A DNA stretch of 64,000 nucleotides, from NCBI GenBank assembly GCA_963739545.1, contig CAVUAT010000014.1, positions 62,001 through 126,000 on the forward strand. The letters are read 5' to 3'. The notes below the pieces were generated by a model. That model searched no databases. It saw only the letters and a list, made by a program, of their open reading frames with translations, and was not told the DNA's origin. The translations under genes were made by a program, and so were the position numbers. Below are positions 38,915-46,115 of this stretch, piece by piece (position 1 is the first letter of the stretch; each line of letters begins with the position of its first letter). Origin of the DNA: CAVUAT01 sp963739545 (GTDB taxonomy: Bacteria > Actinomycetota > Thermoleophilia > Solirubrobacterales > 70-9).

Positions 38915-40606
38915 CTAGGCGGTCGCGCCGGCCTCTTCCTGGTCGGCCTGGGTGGAGGCCTCGGCCTCATCGGCTTCGCCCTCCCCATCGCCATCCCCGT
39001 CGCCGTCGCCGGTGCGGCGAGGCGCTGAGCGATCCTCCTCGGACTTGATCCGGTCGGACTCGCCCTCCTCCAGCGGCTGGCCGTCCTCGTCGAAGTCGGG
39101 GCCGAAGTCGTCCACGAACTCGCGGATCGCCTTCTCGAGCGCCGCCTCGTCGTCGTCGCCGAGCTGGCCGGACTCCTCGATGCGCTCCATCAGCTCCTTG
39201 TCCTCGGACCGAAGGCGCTCGATCATGCTCTGCAGGAACTCGCGGACCCTCTCGACCTTGATCCGGTCGAGGGCCCCGGAGGTGCCGGCGAAGATCGACG
39301 CCACCTGCTCTGAGACGGTCATCGGGTTCCGCTCGTTCTGATTCAGCGCGGCGACCATGCGCTCGCCTCGGGCGAGCTGCTTCTGGGTCTCGGGGTCGAG
39401 CTCCGACCCGAACTGGGCGAACGCCTCGAGCTCGCGGTACTGCGAGAGATCGAGGCGCAGCTTGCCGGCGACCTTCTTCATCGCCTTCGTCTGAGCGTCG
39501 CCGCCGACTCGCGAGACCGAGGTGCCGACGTTGATCGCCGGGCGCACGCCCGAATAGAACAGGTTCGACTCCAGGAAGATCTGGCCGTCGGTGATCGAGA
39601 TGACGTTGGTCGGGATGTACGCCGAGATGTCGCCGGCCTGCGTCTCGATGATCGGTAGCGCGGTCAGCGAACCCGCTCCCTGGTCGTCCGAGAGCTTCAC
39701 GGCCCGCTCCAGCAGGCGCGAGTGCAGGTAGAAGACGTCGCCGGGGTATGCCTCGCGGCCCGGCGGGCGGCGCAGCAGCAGCGACATCTCGCGATACGCG
39801 GCCGCGTGCTTCGAGAGGTCGTCGTAGATCACCAGCGCGTGCTTGCCCTGGTAGAGGAAGTGCTCGCCCATCGCGCAACCGGCGTAGGGAGCCATGTACT
39901 TGATCGGCGCGGCCTCGTCGGCGGCGGCGGCGACGATGATGGTGTTCTCCATCGCGCCCGCCTCCTCGAGGGTCTCCATCACCTGCACGACCGTCGACAT
40001 GCGCTGGCCGATCGCGACGTAGATGCAGATCAGGTCCGCGTCCTTGTTGTTGATGATCGTGTCGATCGCGATCGCCGTCTTGCCGGTCTGGCGGTCGCCG
40101 ATGATGAGCTCGCGCTGGCCGCGGCCGATCGGGATCATCGAGTCGACGGCCTTGAGCCCAGTCTGCATCGGCTCGGACACTCCCTGGCGATGGACGACGC
40201 CCGGGGCCTTGAACTCGGCGGGGCGTGTCTCGCTCGCGTTGAGGTCGCCCTTGTCGTCGAGCGGCCGGCCAAGCGGGTCAACCAGGCGGCCCAGCAGCTC
40301 CTCGCCGACAGGGATCTCGAGCAGCTTGTTGGTGCGCTTCACGGTGTCGCCCTCGACCACCTTCTCCCAGTCGCCGAAGAGCACGGCGCCGACGTTGTCG
40401 GCCTCGAGGTTCAGCGCCAGGCCGACCACGTCATGAGGCAGTTCGAGCATCTCGAGCGCCATGCAGTTGTCGACCCCGTGGATGCGGGCGATTCCGTCGC
40501 CGATCTCCAGAATGGTTCCGACCTCTGAAAGGTCCGCGGACCCGGCGTCCATGCCCTCGATGCGCTGCCGAAGGATGCTGCCGATCTCGTCAGGCTTGAT
40601 TTCCAT
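38915..40606 (-). CDS. atpA: ATP synthase F1 alpha subunit
   Basis: 563 residues. P-loop 'GDRQTGKTAIAID', 'SSYVDEDL' is not part of it; conserved 'GGDAQTKAMKKVAGKLRLDL' and 'ALPIIETQAGDISAYIPTNVISITDGQI' regions and the arginine finger in the 'ISVSRVGGDAQ' neighbourhood are in place. The body ends near residue 505; an extra tail of about 55 residues follows, acidic and repetitive (GDGDGDGDGEGEADEAEA), unlike most homologues but recalling the C-terminal extension of mycobacterial alpha that limits ATP hydrolysis. Same operon, upstream of atpG. Confidence 0.97.
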   Translation of the reverse strand: MEIKPDEIGSILRQRIEGMDAGSADLSEVGTILEIGDGIARIHGVDNCMALEMLELPHDVVGLALNLEADNVGAVLFGDWEKVVEGDTVKRTNKLLEIPVGEELLGRLVDPLGRPLDDKGDLNASETRPAEFKAPGVVHRQGVSEPMQTGLKAVDSMIPIGRGQRELIIGDRQTGKTAIAIDTIINNKDADLICIYVAIGQRMSTVVQVMETLEEAGAMENTIIVAAAADEAAPIKYMAPYAGCAMGEHFLYQGKHALVIYDDLSKHAAAYREMSLLLRRPPGREAYPGDVFYLHSRLLERAVKLSDDQGAGSLTALPIIETQAGDISAYIPTNVISITDGQIFLESNLFYSGVRPAINVGTSVSRVGGDAQTKAMKKVAGKLRLDLSQYRELEAFAQFGSELDPETQKQLARGERMVAALNQNERNPMTVSEQVASIFAGTSGALDRIKVERVREFLQSMIERLRSEDKELMERIEESGQLGDDDEAALEKAIREFVDDFGPDFDEDGQPLEEGESDRIKSEEDRSAPRRTGDGDGDGDGEGEADEAEASTQADQEEAGATA

Positions 40607-40624
40607 GTGCGTGGTGCCTCCTAT

Positions 40625-41158
40625 CTACGCCGACGAGGCGACGCTCTTTCGAAGTTTGTCCAACCGGTTGCGGACGCTCGCATCCAAGACCATGTTGCCC
40701 ACTTGGAGCACCAGGCCGCCGAGGATGTCGTCGTCCACCTTGCTTTGCAGCTCGACGGTCTGACCCGTCTGGCTCTCGATCTCGGAGCCGATGCGCTTGA
40801 CGAGCTCGGGATCGAGCTCGACCGCGCTCGTCACGGTCACCGCGAGGCGCTTGTTCTCCTCGGCCCAGAGGTCGTCGAAGATCTTGCGCGCCCGGAAAAT
40901 GACCGGCATGCGGTGCTTCTCGATCAACAGCTCCAGGAAGTTCTGCAGCTCGGGGTCGGCGCCGTCGAGCGCCTTGGCGAGCCCCTCCTTCTTCTCGTTC
41001 GAGGAGAAGTAGGGGCTGAAGAAGAAGAGCTGCATCTCGCGGTTCTCCGACAACGCGTCGGCGAACTGGGCCAGCTGGTCGCGGATCGTGTCGAGCTTGC
41101 CGGCCTTCTTGGCGGCGTCGAACAACGCCTCCGCGTATACGCGAGCGATCTCCTCCAT
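40625..41158 (-). CDS. atpH: ATP synthase F1 delta subunit
   Basis: 177 residues. OSCP-type subunit joining F1 to the peripheral stalk: 'ARVYAEALFDAAKKAGKLDTI' at the N-terminus, 'LQNFLELLIEKHRMPVIFRA' in the middle and the C-terminal 'TVTSAVELDPELVKRIGSEIESQTGQTVELQSKVDDDILGGLVLQVGN' area, which is the most conserved part of the family. Normal length; starts 2 bp after the atpF stop. Confidence 0.95.
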   Translation of the reverse strand: MEEIARVYAEALFDAAKKAGKLDTIRDQLAQFADALSENREMQLFFFSPYFSSNEKKEGLAKALDGADPELQNFLELLIEKHRMPVIFRARKIFDDLWAEENKRLAVTVTSAVELDPELVKRIGSEIESQTGQTVELQSKVDDDILGGLVLQVGNMVLDASVRNRLDKLRKSVASSA

Positions 41159-41160
41159 CC

Positions 41161-41829
41161 CTAACGCCCATCTCCTCGGGCTTCGCCCTGCGGGGATATG
41201 CGGTTGCGACGCGATCGCGGGGGATTCTTAGTCACCGCGGACCTCTCAGTTTCGCCGCCGAGGGTCGCGAAGTCGACTTCCTTCAGCGCCTCGTCCACGA
41301 GGCGCTTGTGGTCCTCGGAGTCGAGCGACTTGCGCGCGACCTTCTCGGTCGTGAGCACCGTCAGGTCGGCGACCTCCTTGCGGATCCGCTCCAGCGAGCG
41401 CCGGGTCTCGGCCTCGATGTCGCGCCGCGCGGCCGCCAGCAGCTCCTCGCGCTTCTCGCGCCCTTCATCGGCCGCCTCGGACTTCGCCGTCTCGGCCGAC
41501 TTGCGGGCGCGGGCGACGATGTCGTCGGCCTGCTCGCGAGCCTCCTTTAGGCGGGCCCGGTACTCGGCGGTGAGCTCCTCGGACTCGCGCTTGCTGCGCT
41601 CGGCCGACTCGATCGAGTCGGAGATCAGCTGGGCGCGCTTGTCGATCGCCTCGGCGATCTTCGGAAACGCGATCTTGCTTAGCACCCACATCGTGAAGCC
41701 GAACAGCAGCAGCGTCCAGATCATCAGGCCGAGGCCCGGCGATACGAGGAAGCTGCCGCCCTCCTCCTCGCCCTCGGCGGTCTCAGCCGCGAGCACGAGC
41801 ACTTGTCCTATGTCGGATACGAACTCCAT
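41161..41829 (-). CDS. atpF: ATP synthase Fo b subunit
   Basis: 222 residues, longer than the usual 156-180. One TM helix at about residues 31-52 ('GLMIWTLLLFGFTMWVLSKI') and then a long amphipathic coiled coil ('DKRAQLISDSIESAERSKRE' to 'RSLERIRKEVADLTVLTTEKV') forming the stator. The C-terminal about 25 residues are basic and low in order. Extra N-terminal residues before the helix are acidic and short. Stator function in the membrane is certain from order and topology. Confidence 0.95.
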   Translation of the reverse strand: MEFVSDIGQVLVLAAETAEGEEEGGSFLVSPGLGLMIWTLLLFGFTMWVLSKIAFPKIAEAIDKRAQLISDSIESAERSKRESEELTAEYRARLKEAREQADDIVARARKSAETAKSEAADEGREKREELLAAARRDIEAETRRSLERIRKEVADLTVLTTEKVARKSLDSEDHKRLVDEALKEVDFATLGGETERSAVTKNPPRSRRNRISPQGEARGDGR

Positions 41830-41838
41830 GCGAGCGGC

Positions 41839-42117
41839 CTAGAGGAAGAACGCGATGAGACCGAAGATGAACGTGTAGAAGGCGACGGCCTCGGTCAGCG
41901 CGAAGCCGAGCCAGCGAATGCTCTGCAGCTCGTCCTTCATCTCAGGCTGGCGGGCCACCGACTCGATCTCCTTACCGAAGATGAATCCGACGCCGATGCC
42001 GGCGCCGATCGAACCGAGCCCGGCTCCGATGCCTAGGGCGATCGCCTTGCCGGCATCCGTTACGCCGGTGTCAGTGACCGTTTCGGTCGACTGAGCGATC
42101 AGGGGCAGGACATCCAT
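41839..42117 (-). CDS. atpE: ATP synthase Fo c subunit
   Basis: 92 residues, two TM helices. Helix 1 carries the glycine pattern 'GIGAGLGSIGAGIGVG', the polar loop is 'ARQPE', and helix 2 contains the ion-binding carboxylate Glu in 'LGFALTEAVAFY'. There is no Na+-type Gln/Ser-Thr pattern, so a proton ring is expected. It starts 14 bp after atpB ends, with a ribosome binding site AAAGGAGC. Confidence 0.96.
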   Translation of the reverse strand: MDVLPLIAQSTETVTDTGVTDAGKAIALGIGAGLGSIGAGIGVGFIFGKEIESVARQPEMKDELQSIRWLGFALTEAVAFYTFIFGLIAFFL

Positions 42118-42130
42118 TTACAGCTCCTTT

Positions 42131-43039
42131 CTAGTGGGTATCGGCGACAGCGCCGCCGATGTAGATCGCGGTGAGGGTCGAGAAGATGAACGCCTGCAGC
42201 GTCGCGACCAGACCCACCTCGAAGACGAAGAAGACGAAGGCCATCGGGAAGGTCAATGCCCCGAGAGCCGCGAGTCCAAGCAGAACCGCGAGCCCGCCGC
42301 CCATGAACAGCAGGAGCAGGTGGCCCGCGAGGATGTTGGCGAACAATCGCACGGAGAGCGAGATCAAGCGCACGAAGTGCGAGATCACCTCGATCAGGAA
42401 GATCGCTCCCTTGCCGACCGGGTTCATGTCCTCCAGCCCGGCCGGCAGCCAGCCCGCGAAGTACTTGATCGGGCCCTTGGCCCGGATCCCCTCGACGTGG
42501 TAGCTGATCCAGACGACCAGCGTGAGGGCTAGCGGGATCGAGATGTTGGCTGTGGCCGCGTAGATCGCGAAAGCCGGGACCTCGACGCCGAGAATGTCGA
42601 CCGGGTGCTCGGTGTTGGTCGGCAGCGGCAGGTATCCGATGATGTTCGAGAACCAGATCCAGAAGAAGAGGGTCGCGAGGAACGGGAACCAGCGAAGCGC
42701 GATCTTGCCGTCGAGGTTTCCGCCGGTGATGTTGTTCTTGGTCAGGTCGTAGGCGAGCTCGACCACGGTCTGCACCCGGTTTGGCTTCTGCTGCATCCTG
42801 CGGGCGACCCAGACCATCGTCGCGATCGTCAGCCCCGAGGCCAGCAAGAGGTAGAGCACCGCCTTGTTGATCGACATGTCGATCCCGAAGATCGTGATCT
42901 GGACCCAGGTCTCGAGCTTGAACTCGTTCTGGGGCTGGAAGGAGTCGTTCTTGCCGTCGTTGCCGAAGATCAGGAAGACGGCGATCGTGATCGCGATGTA
43001 GATCCCGAAGCCGAGGAGGAACTTCGCCCTGGTGGACAT
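42131..43039 (-). CDS. atpB: ATP synthase Fo a subunit
   Basis: 302 residues with about six TM helices. The essential Arg is in 'LSVRLFANILAGHLLLLFMG', and the last helix has the conserved 'LVATLQAFIFSTLTAIYIGGA'. It forms the proton half-channels against the c-ring. ATG at 43039 overlaps the stop of the AtpI-like gene (ATGA). Length is a little above the bacterial average owing to a long periplasmic segment 'NDGKNDSFQPQNEF'. Confidence 0.96.
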   Translation of the reverse strand: MSTRAKFLLGFGIYIAITIAVFLIFGNDGKNDSFQPQNEFKLETWVQITIFGIDMSINKAVLYLLLASGLTIATMVWVARRMQQKPNRVQTVVELAYDLTKNNITGGNLDGKIALRWFPFLATLFFWIWFSNIIGYLPLPTNTEHPVDILGVEVPAFAIYAATANISIPLALTLVVWISYHVEGIRAKGPIKYFAGWLPAGLEDMNPVGKGAIFLIEVISHFVRLISLSVRLFANILAGHLLLLFMGGGLAVLLGLAALGALTFPMAFVFFVFEVGLVATLQAFIFSTLTAIYIGGAVADTH

Positions 43040-43518
43040 CAGGCGCTCGCCCCGGATCCCTTTTCGGGCACGCCTTGCGGCGAGCCCTCAGGGGGCCCGT
43101 CGATCCAGCGCGCGGCGAAGCGGCCGGCGAAGTGCACGGTGAACAGGACGACCGACAGCACCGCGGCTGCGAGGCCGTCCTCGCGGTCGCCGAGCAGCCC
43201 GACGAGCAGCACGGCAGTGGCGACGAGCCAGACGCGGCCGAGCGTGGTCGCGCCGATCCACCCCATCGCGCCGGTGCGGTTGCCCGCTGCGAGCTCTCGC
43301 AGCGAGCGGCGCTGCGCGTAGGCCTCGATCCCGAGCTGGGCGAGCCAGACCGCCGCGAGCACGGCGTAGCCGAGCAGGGGGAGGCCGGCGACGATGAACA
43401 CGGGCAGGGCGGCTGCGAGGATGATCAGGTCCAGGTAGCGGACGAAGGTCGCCGACCGGCGCCCTTCGGCCACGCCGCTGGGCCCCGCGATGGCGAGCGT
43501 GTTCAGCGAAGAGGGCAT
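43039..43518 (-). CDS. AtpI-like small membrane protein heading the atp operon
   Basis: 159 residues, four predicted TM segments ('LDLIILAAALPVFIVAGLPLLGYAVLAAVWLAQLG' area and 'VWLVATAVLLVGLLG', 'AAVLSVVLFTVHFAGRFA'). In this position actinobacteria carry atpI-type proteins, proposed to help assemble the c-ring or move Mg2+. Sequence similarity to AtpI is weak, so the call rests on location and topology. Its stop overlaps the atpB start. Confidence 0.7.
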   Translation of the reverse strand: MPSSLNTLAIAGPSGVAEGRRSATFVRYLDLIILAAALPVFIVAGLPLLGYAVLAAVWLAQLGIEAYAQRRSLRELAAGNRTGAMGWIGATTLGRVWLVATAVLLVGLLGDREDGLAAAVLSVVLFTVHFAGRFAARWIDGPPEGSPQGVPEKGSGASA

Positions 43519-43558
43519 GGAAGCGGATTCAGGGATCAGAAGTACGCAAATTGCGGAT

Positions 43559-43590
43559 AAAAAAGGCCCCGGGCACCGGCCGGGCGGAAG
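43559..43590 (-). terminator. Probable intrinsic terminator after the RTX-like gene
   Basis: On the minus strand a GC-rich hairpin (CCCGG ... CCGGG, within 43565-43587) is followed by six T (complement of A 43559-43564). It separates the RTX-like gene from the atp operon start at 43518. Confidence 0.65.
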
Positions 43591-43660
43591 CCCTCCAATG
43601 CGGGCCGCGGGGGGCGAGACTCTAGCCGATGCCGAGCCCCGGCCAAGTCACGCCCACAGA

Positions 43661-43704
43661 ACGCGAAAGCGGCCGCCGGTCTCGCCGACGGCCGCTCCTC
43701 GCGT
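43661..43704 (-). repeat. Long interrupted hairpin just after the RTX-like stop
   Basis: ACGCGA/TCGCGT (43661-43666 with 43699-43704) encloses GCGGCCG/CGGCCGC (43669-43675 with 43689-43695). It begins 24 bp past the stop codon. No T-tract follows, so it may stabilise the mRNA end ahead of the terminator at 43559-43590. Confidence 0.5.
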
Positions 43705-43727
43705 GCTGCTGCGGCGCTGCGTTTCGA

Positions 43728-44669
43728 CTAGAAGACGAACGCCGCCAGCTTCGACTTCGCTGCGGGCTTGAAGTCGACCGACTGGGTTACGACCGGGCCA
43801 GTGCCCGTCTTGCCCAGCGTGGTCAGGGTCGCTGCATCGGTCCCCTGGGTCGGGCAGATGACCTGCTCGACGCCCTTGATCCTCATCGTCACCGCCTGGG
43901 TGGCCGGCGACGGGGTGTTCCCGAAGAACCGGACCAGGTACTCGTAGCCCAGGCCGGCCGGGGCCGCCAGGATCTGGCAGTTGCCGGTCAGGTTCGGGTT
44001 GCGGGGCGGCGTCCCGCCGAGGGGGGTAGGGACACCCCGGTCGGAGGAGAACACCTTCGGCAGCTGGCCGAACTTGGTCTGGAACAGCTGCGGGGTGCTC
44101 AGGTCCGAGGTCAGGACCAGGTTGCCGATCACGAGCGTGTCGACCTCCGGAACCACCTTGACCTTCTTGACCTTCTTGCCCTTGGCTGACTTCTTGACCT
44201 TGACCTTCTTCACCTTCGCGGCGTTGCCGCCGATGAAGGCATCGGAGCCGTCGCCCGGCGCCCAGATGAAGGCGTCGGAGCCGGTGCCGCCGTAGGCGAT
44301 GTCGTTGTTGTCAGGGAGCTGTCCAGCCGGGAGTGCCGGCTGTCCGCCTTCGGTGCCGCCGACCAGGACGTCGTCACCGGCGCCGGCCGTGATCACGTCC
44401 GAGCCGAGCCGGCCGAGGATCGTGTCGGGTCCGCTGCCTCCGAGCAGCTGGTCGCTCTTTCGCAGCGACTGGTTCGGGCCGACGCCGGGCGGCTGGATCG
44501 TCTGGTCGGCCGTGTCGTCGTTGTCGGCGCCGATCAGCACCTGGCCCTTCTTCGCGTTCTCGTTGCCCTGAAGCGCGGCGTAGGCCGAGCCCATGACACC
44601 GAAAGCCGCCAGCGCGGCTACCGCGACGAACACGGGGGTCTTCTTCTTGATTCCATCGCTTCTGCGCAT
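43728..44669 (-). CDS. Secreted RTX-like (haemolysin-type Ca-binding repeat) protein
   Basis: 313 residues behind a strong AGGAGGT ribosome binding site. A signal peptide covers about residues 1-32 ('VFVAVAALAAFGVMGSAYA'). Residues about 70-150 hold Gly/Asp-rich nonapeptide-like repeats ('GGSGPDTILGRLGSDVITA', 'GAGDDVLVGG', 'AYGGTGSDAFIWAPGDGSD') of the type that coil around Ca2+. A Lys/Val-rich linker ('KVKKVKVKKSAKGKKVKKVK') leads to an unassigned C-terminal domain with a Cys pair. An ECF-type promoter lies upstream, mirrored by one for the anti-sigma/sigma genes, so it is the likely target of that sigma factor. Function unknown; surface or extracellular. Confidence 0.8.
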   Translation of the reverse strand: MRRSDGIKKKTPVFVAVAALAAFGVMGSAYAALQGNENAKKGQVLIGADNDDTADQTIQPPGVGPNQSLRKSDQLLGGSGPDTILGRLGSDVITAGAGDDVLVGGTEGGQPALPAGQLPDNNDIAYGGTGSDAFIWAPGDGSDAFIGGNAAKVKKVKVKKSAKGKKVKKVKVVPEVDTLVIGNLVLTSDLSTPQLFQTKFGQLPKVFSSDRGVPTPLGGTPPRNPNLTGNCQILAAPAGLGYEYLVRFFGNTPSPATQAVTMRIKGVEQVICPTQGTDAATLTTLGKTGTGPVVTQSVDFKPAAKSKLAAFVF

Positions 44670-44708
44670 CTCGTTACCTCCTGCGGAGTGGTTGCTGTCA
44701 CCGCCCGA

Positions 44709-44733
44709 GACGCGCGCCCGACGGCTTTATTCC
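44709..44733 (-). promoter_or_regulatory. ECF-type promoter for the RTX-like gene
   Basis: Minus strand: GGAAT (44733-44729), 16 bp spacer, CGTC (44712-44709, followed by T). It has the GGAAY-N16/17-CGTC form of ECF sigma promoters. Start of transcription is expected near 44700, giving a leader of about 30 bp with the AGGAGGT. Confidence 0.65.
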
Positions 44734-44753
44734 CGACGAACCTCAAAATCGGT

Positions 44754-44778
44754 GGAATAGTTCGTCCGGCGACGCGTC
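44754..44778 (+). promoter_or_regulatory. ECF-type promoter for the anti-sigma/sigma operon
   Basis: Plus strand: GGAAT (44754-44758), 16 bp spacer, CGTC (44775-44778, followed by T), the same elements and spacing as on the opposite strand. It is 18 bp ahead of the ATG at 44797 and fits autoregulation by the downstream ECF sigma factor. An inverted repeat GACGAAC/GTTCGTC (44735-44741, 44760-44766) lies between the two promoters. Confidence 0.65.
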
Positions 44779-44796
44779 TGTAGGCGTGGAAGGCGC

Positions 44797-45588
44797 ATGA
44801 ACGGAGATCCCTCACACAACGAAATAGACGAGCGGACCGAGCGCGAGCTCGCTGCGCTCGCCGACGGCAGGCTCGACCAGCCCCAGCGCGACGCCCTGGA
44901 GGCGAGGATCGCCTCATCGCCCGCGTTGGCGGCGGCGCTCGAGCGCCAGCGCACCGGTCTCGCCGCGCTGCGAGCCCTCGAGCCCGCGGGGGCCCCGCTC
45001 GCGCTGCGCGAGCGGATCGAGGCCGAGCGCGCCTCCCCGTCCCGCCCCGTCCGCAAGCGCCGGCTGCAGGCGTTCGGCGCCCTCGCCGGCGCCGCGGCAG
45101 CGGCCGCTCTGGTGATCACGCTCGTGCTGCCCTCGGGCGGCGCCGGGCCGAGCGTCGTCGAGGCCTCAGCCCTGTCCGAGCTTCCGGCCGAACAGCCCGC
45201 GGTCGCGGTCGACCCGGCTAACCCGAAGCTCCTCGAGGCGAGCCAGAGCGGGGTCCCCTTCCCCAACTTCGAGGCGCTGTTCGGCTGGCGCCAGGCTGGA
45301 TCGCGCACCGACGAGCTCGACGGGCGCGAGACGACGACCGTCTTCTACGAGAAGGGGGGCAGGCGAATCGGCTACACGATCCTCTCGGGCGACGCGATCG
45401 ATCCCCCCGACCACGCCGTGCCGACCAACCTCAACGACGTCGCCCTCGACTCCCTCAGCGAGGGCGAGCGCCAGATCGTCACCTGGCTGCGGGAGGGCAA
45501 GACCTGCGTTCTCGCCGGCGACGGCGTCAGCGACAAGGAGTTGCTCGAGCTGGCCTCCTGGAAGGGAGAGGGGGACGTCCCATTCTGA
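44797..45588 (+). CDS. Membrane anti-sigma factor, putative
   Basis: 263 residues. The N-terminal cytoplasmic part 'ERTERELAALADGRLDQPQRDALEARIASSPALAAALERQRTGLAALR' area looks like the helical anti-sigma domain but lacks the zinc His/Cys pair. One TM helix follows (about 'AFGALAGAAAAAALVITLVL', residues 88-108), then an extracytoplasmic domain of about 150 residues ('GVPFPNFEALFGWRQAGSRT', 'TTVFYEKGGRRIGYTI', 'EGKTCVLAGDG'). The gene sits directly upstream of the ECF sigma gene, the reverse of the usual order. It probably holds the sigma factor at the membrane until an envelope signal arrives. Confidence 0.75.
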   Translation: MNGDPSHNEIDERTERELAALADGRLDQPQRDALEARIASSPALAAALERQRTGLAALRALEPAGAPLALRERIEAERASPSRPVRKRRLQAFGALAGAAAAAALVITLVLPSGGAGPSVVEASALSELPAEQPAVAVDPANPKLLEASQSGVPFPNFEALFGWRQAGSRTDELDGRETTTVFYEKGGRRIGYTILSGDAIDPPDHAVPTNLNDVALDSLSEGERQIVTWLREGKTCVLAGDGVSDKELLELASWKGEGDVPF

Positions 45589-45599
45589 TCTTCCTCTGG

Positions 45600-46115
45600 G
45601 TGGCTGGAGAGCACGAGCTCGACCCCGAGGCAGCCGGTGACCACATAGACGCGCTCTACCGCGCCGCGTGCGCCATGTCCGGGTCGCGCGCCGTCGCCGA
45701 GGATCTGGTCCAGGAGACGTACGTGAAGGTGCTTTCGAAGCCTCGAATCATCCGCCACGACGACGACCTCGGCTATCTGGTCAAGGCGCTTCGCAACACG
45801 TGGTATTCCCACCTGCGCAATGAGCGCAAGGTACGGGATTCGACTGCGCACGGCGTCGAGGACGTGGACGAGATCGCGCAGGACGCCGCCTCGGGCCGGG
45901 GCCGCTCCGATCCGCAAGGTTCGCTCGAGGCGTCAGCGGTGCTCGACGCCGTCGCCGCGCTGCCCGAGCCCTACCGCGAGACCGTCGCCGCGGTCGACGT
46001 CGCCGGGCTCAGCTATTCGGAGGCCGCTCAGGCCCTCGGGGTTCGGGAGGGGACTGTGATGAGTCGCCTCTATCGGGGACGGGAGCAGGTGGCCGAGGCG
46101 GTGGGGCCTCGCTGA
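45600..46115 (+). CDS. ECF-type RNA polymerase sigma factor
   Basis: 171 residues from GTG at 45600, 11 bp after the anti-sigma gene. Region 2: 'IDALYRAACAMSGSRAVAEDLVQETYVKVL' area and 'YLVKALRNTWYSHLRNERK'; region 4: 'LPEPYRETVAAVDVAGLSYSEAAQALGVREGTVMSRLYRGREQV' area with the helix-turn-helix. The two matching GGAAT-N16-CGTC promoters upstream suggest that it drives its own operon and the RTX-like gene. The last 107 bp overlap the convergent wecA-like gene. Confidence 0.88.
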   Translation: MAGEHELDPEAAGDHIDALYRAACAMSGSRAVAEDLVQETYVKVLSKPRIIRHDDDLGYLVKALRNTWYSHLRNERKVRDSTAHGVEDVDEIAQDAASGRGRSDPQGSLEASAVLDAVAALPEPYRETVAAVDVAGLSYSEAAQALGVREGTVMSRLYRGREQVAEAVGPR

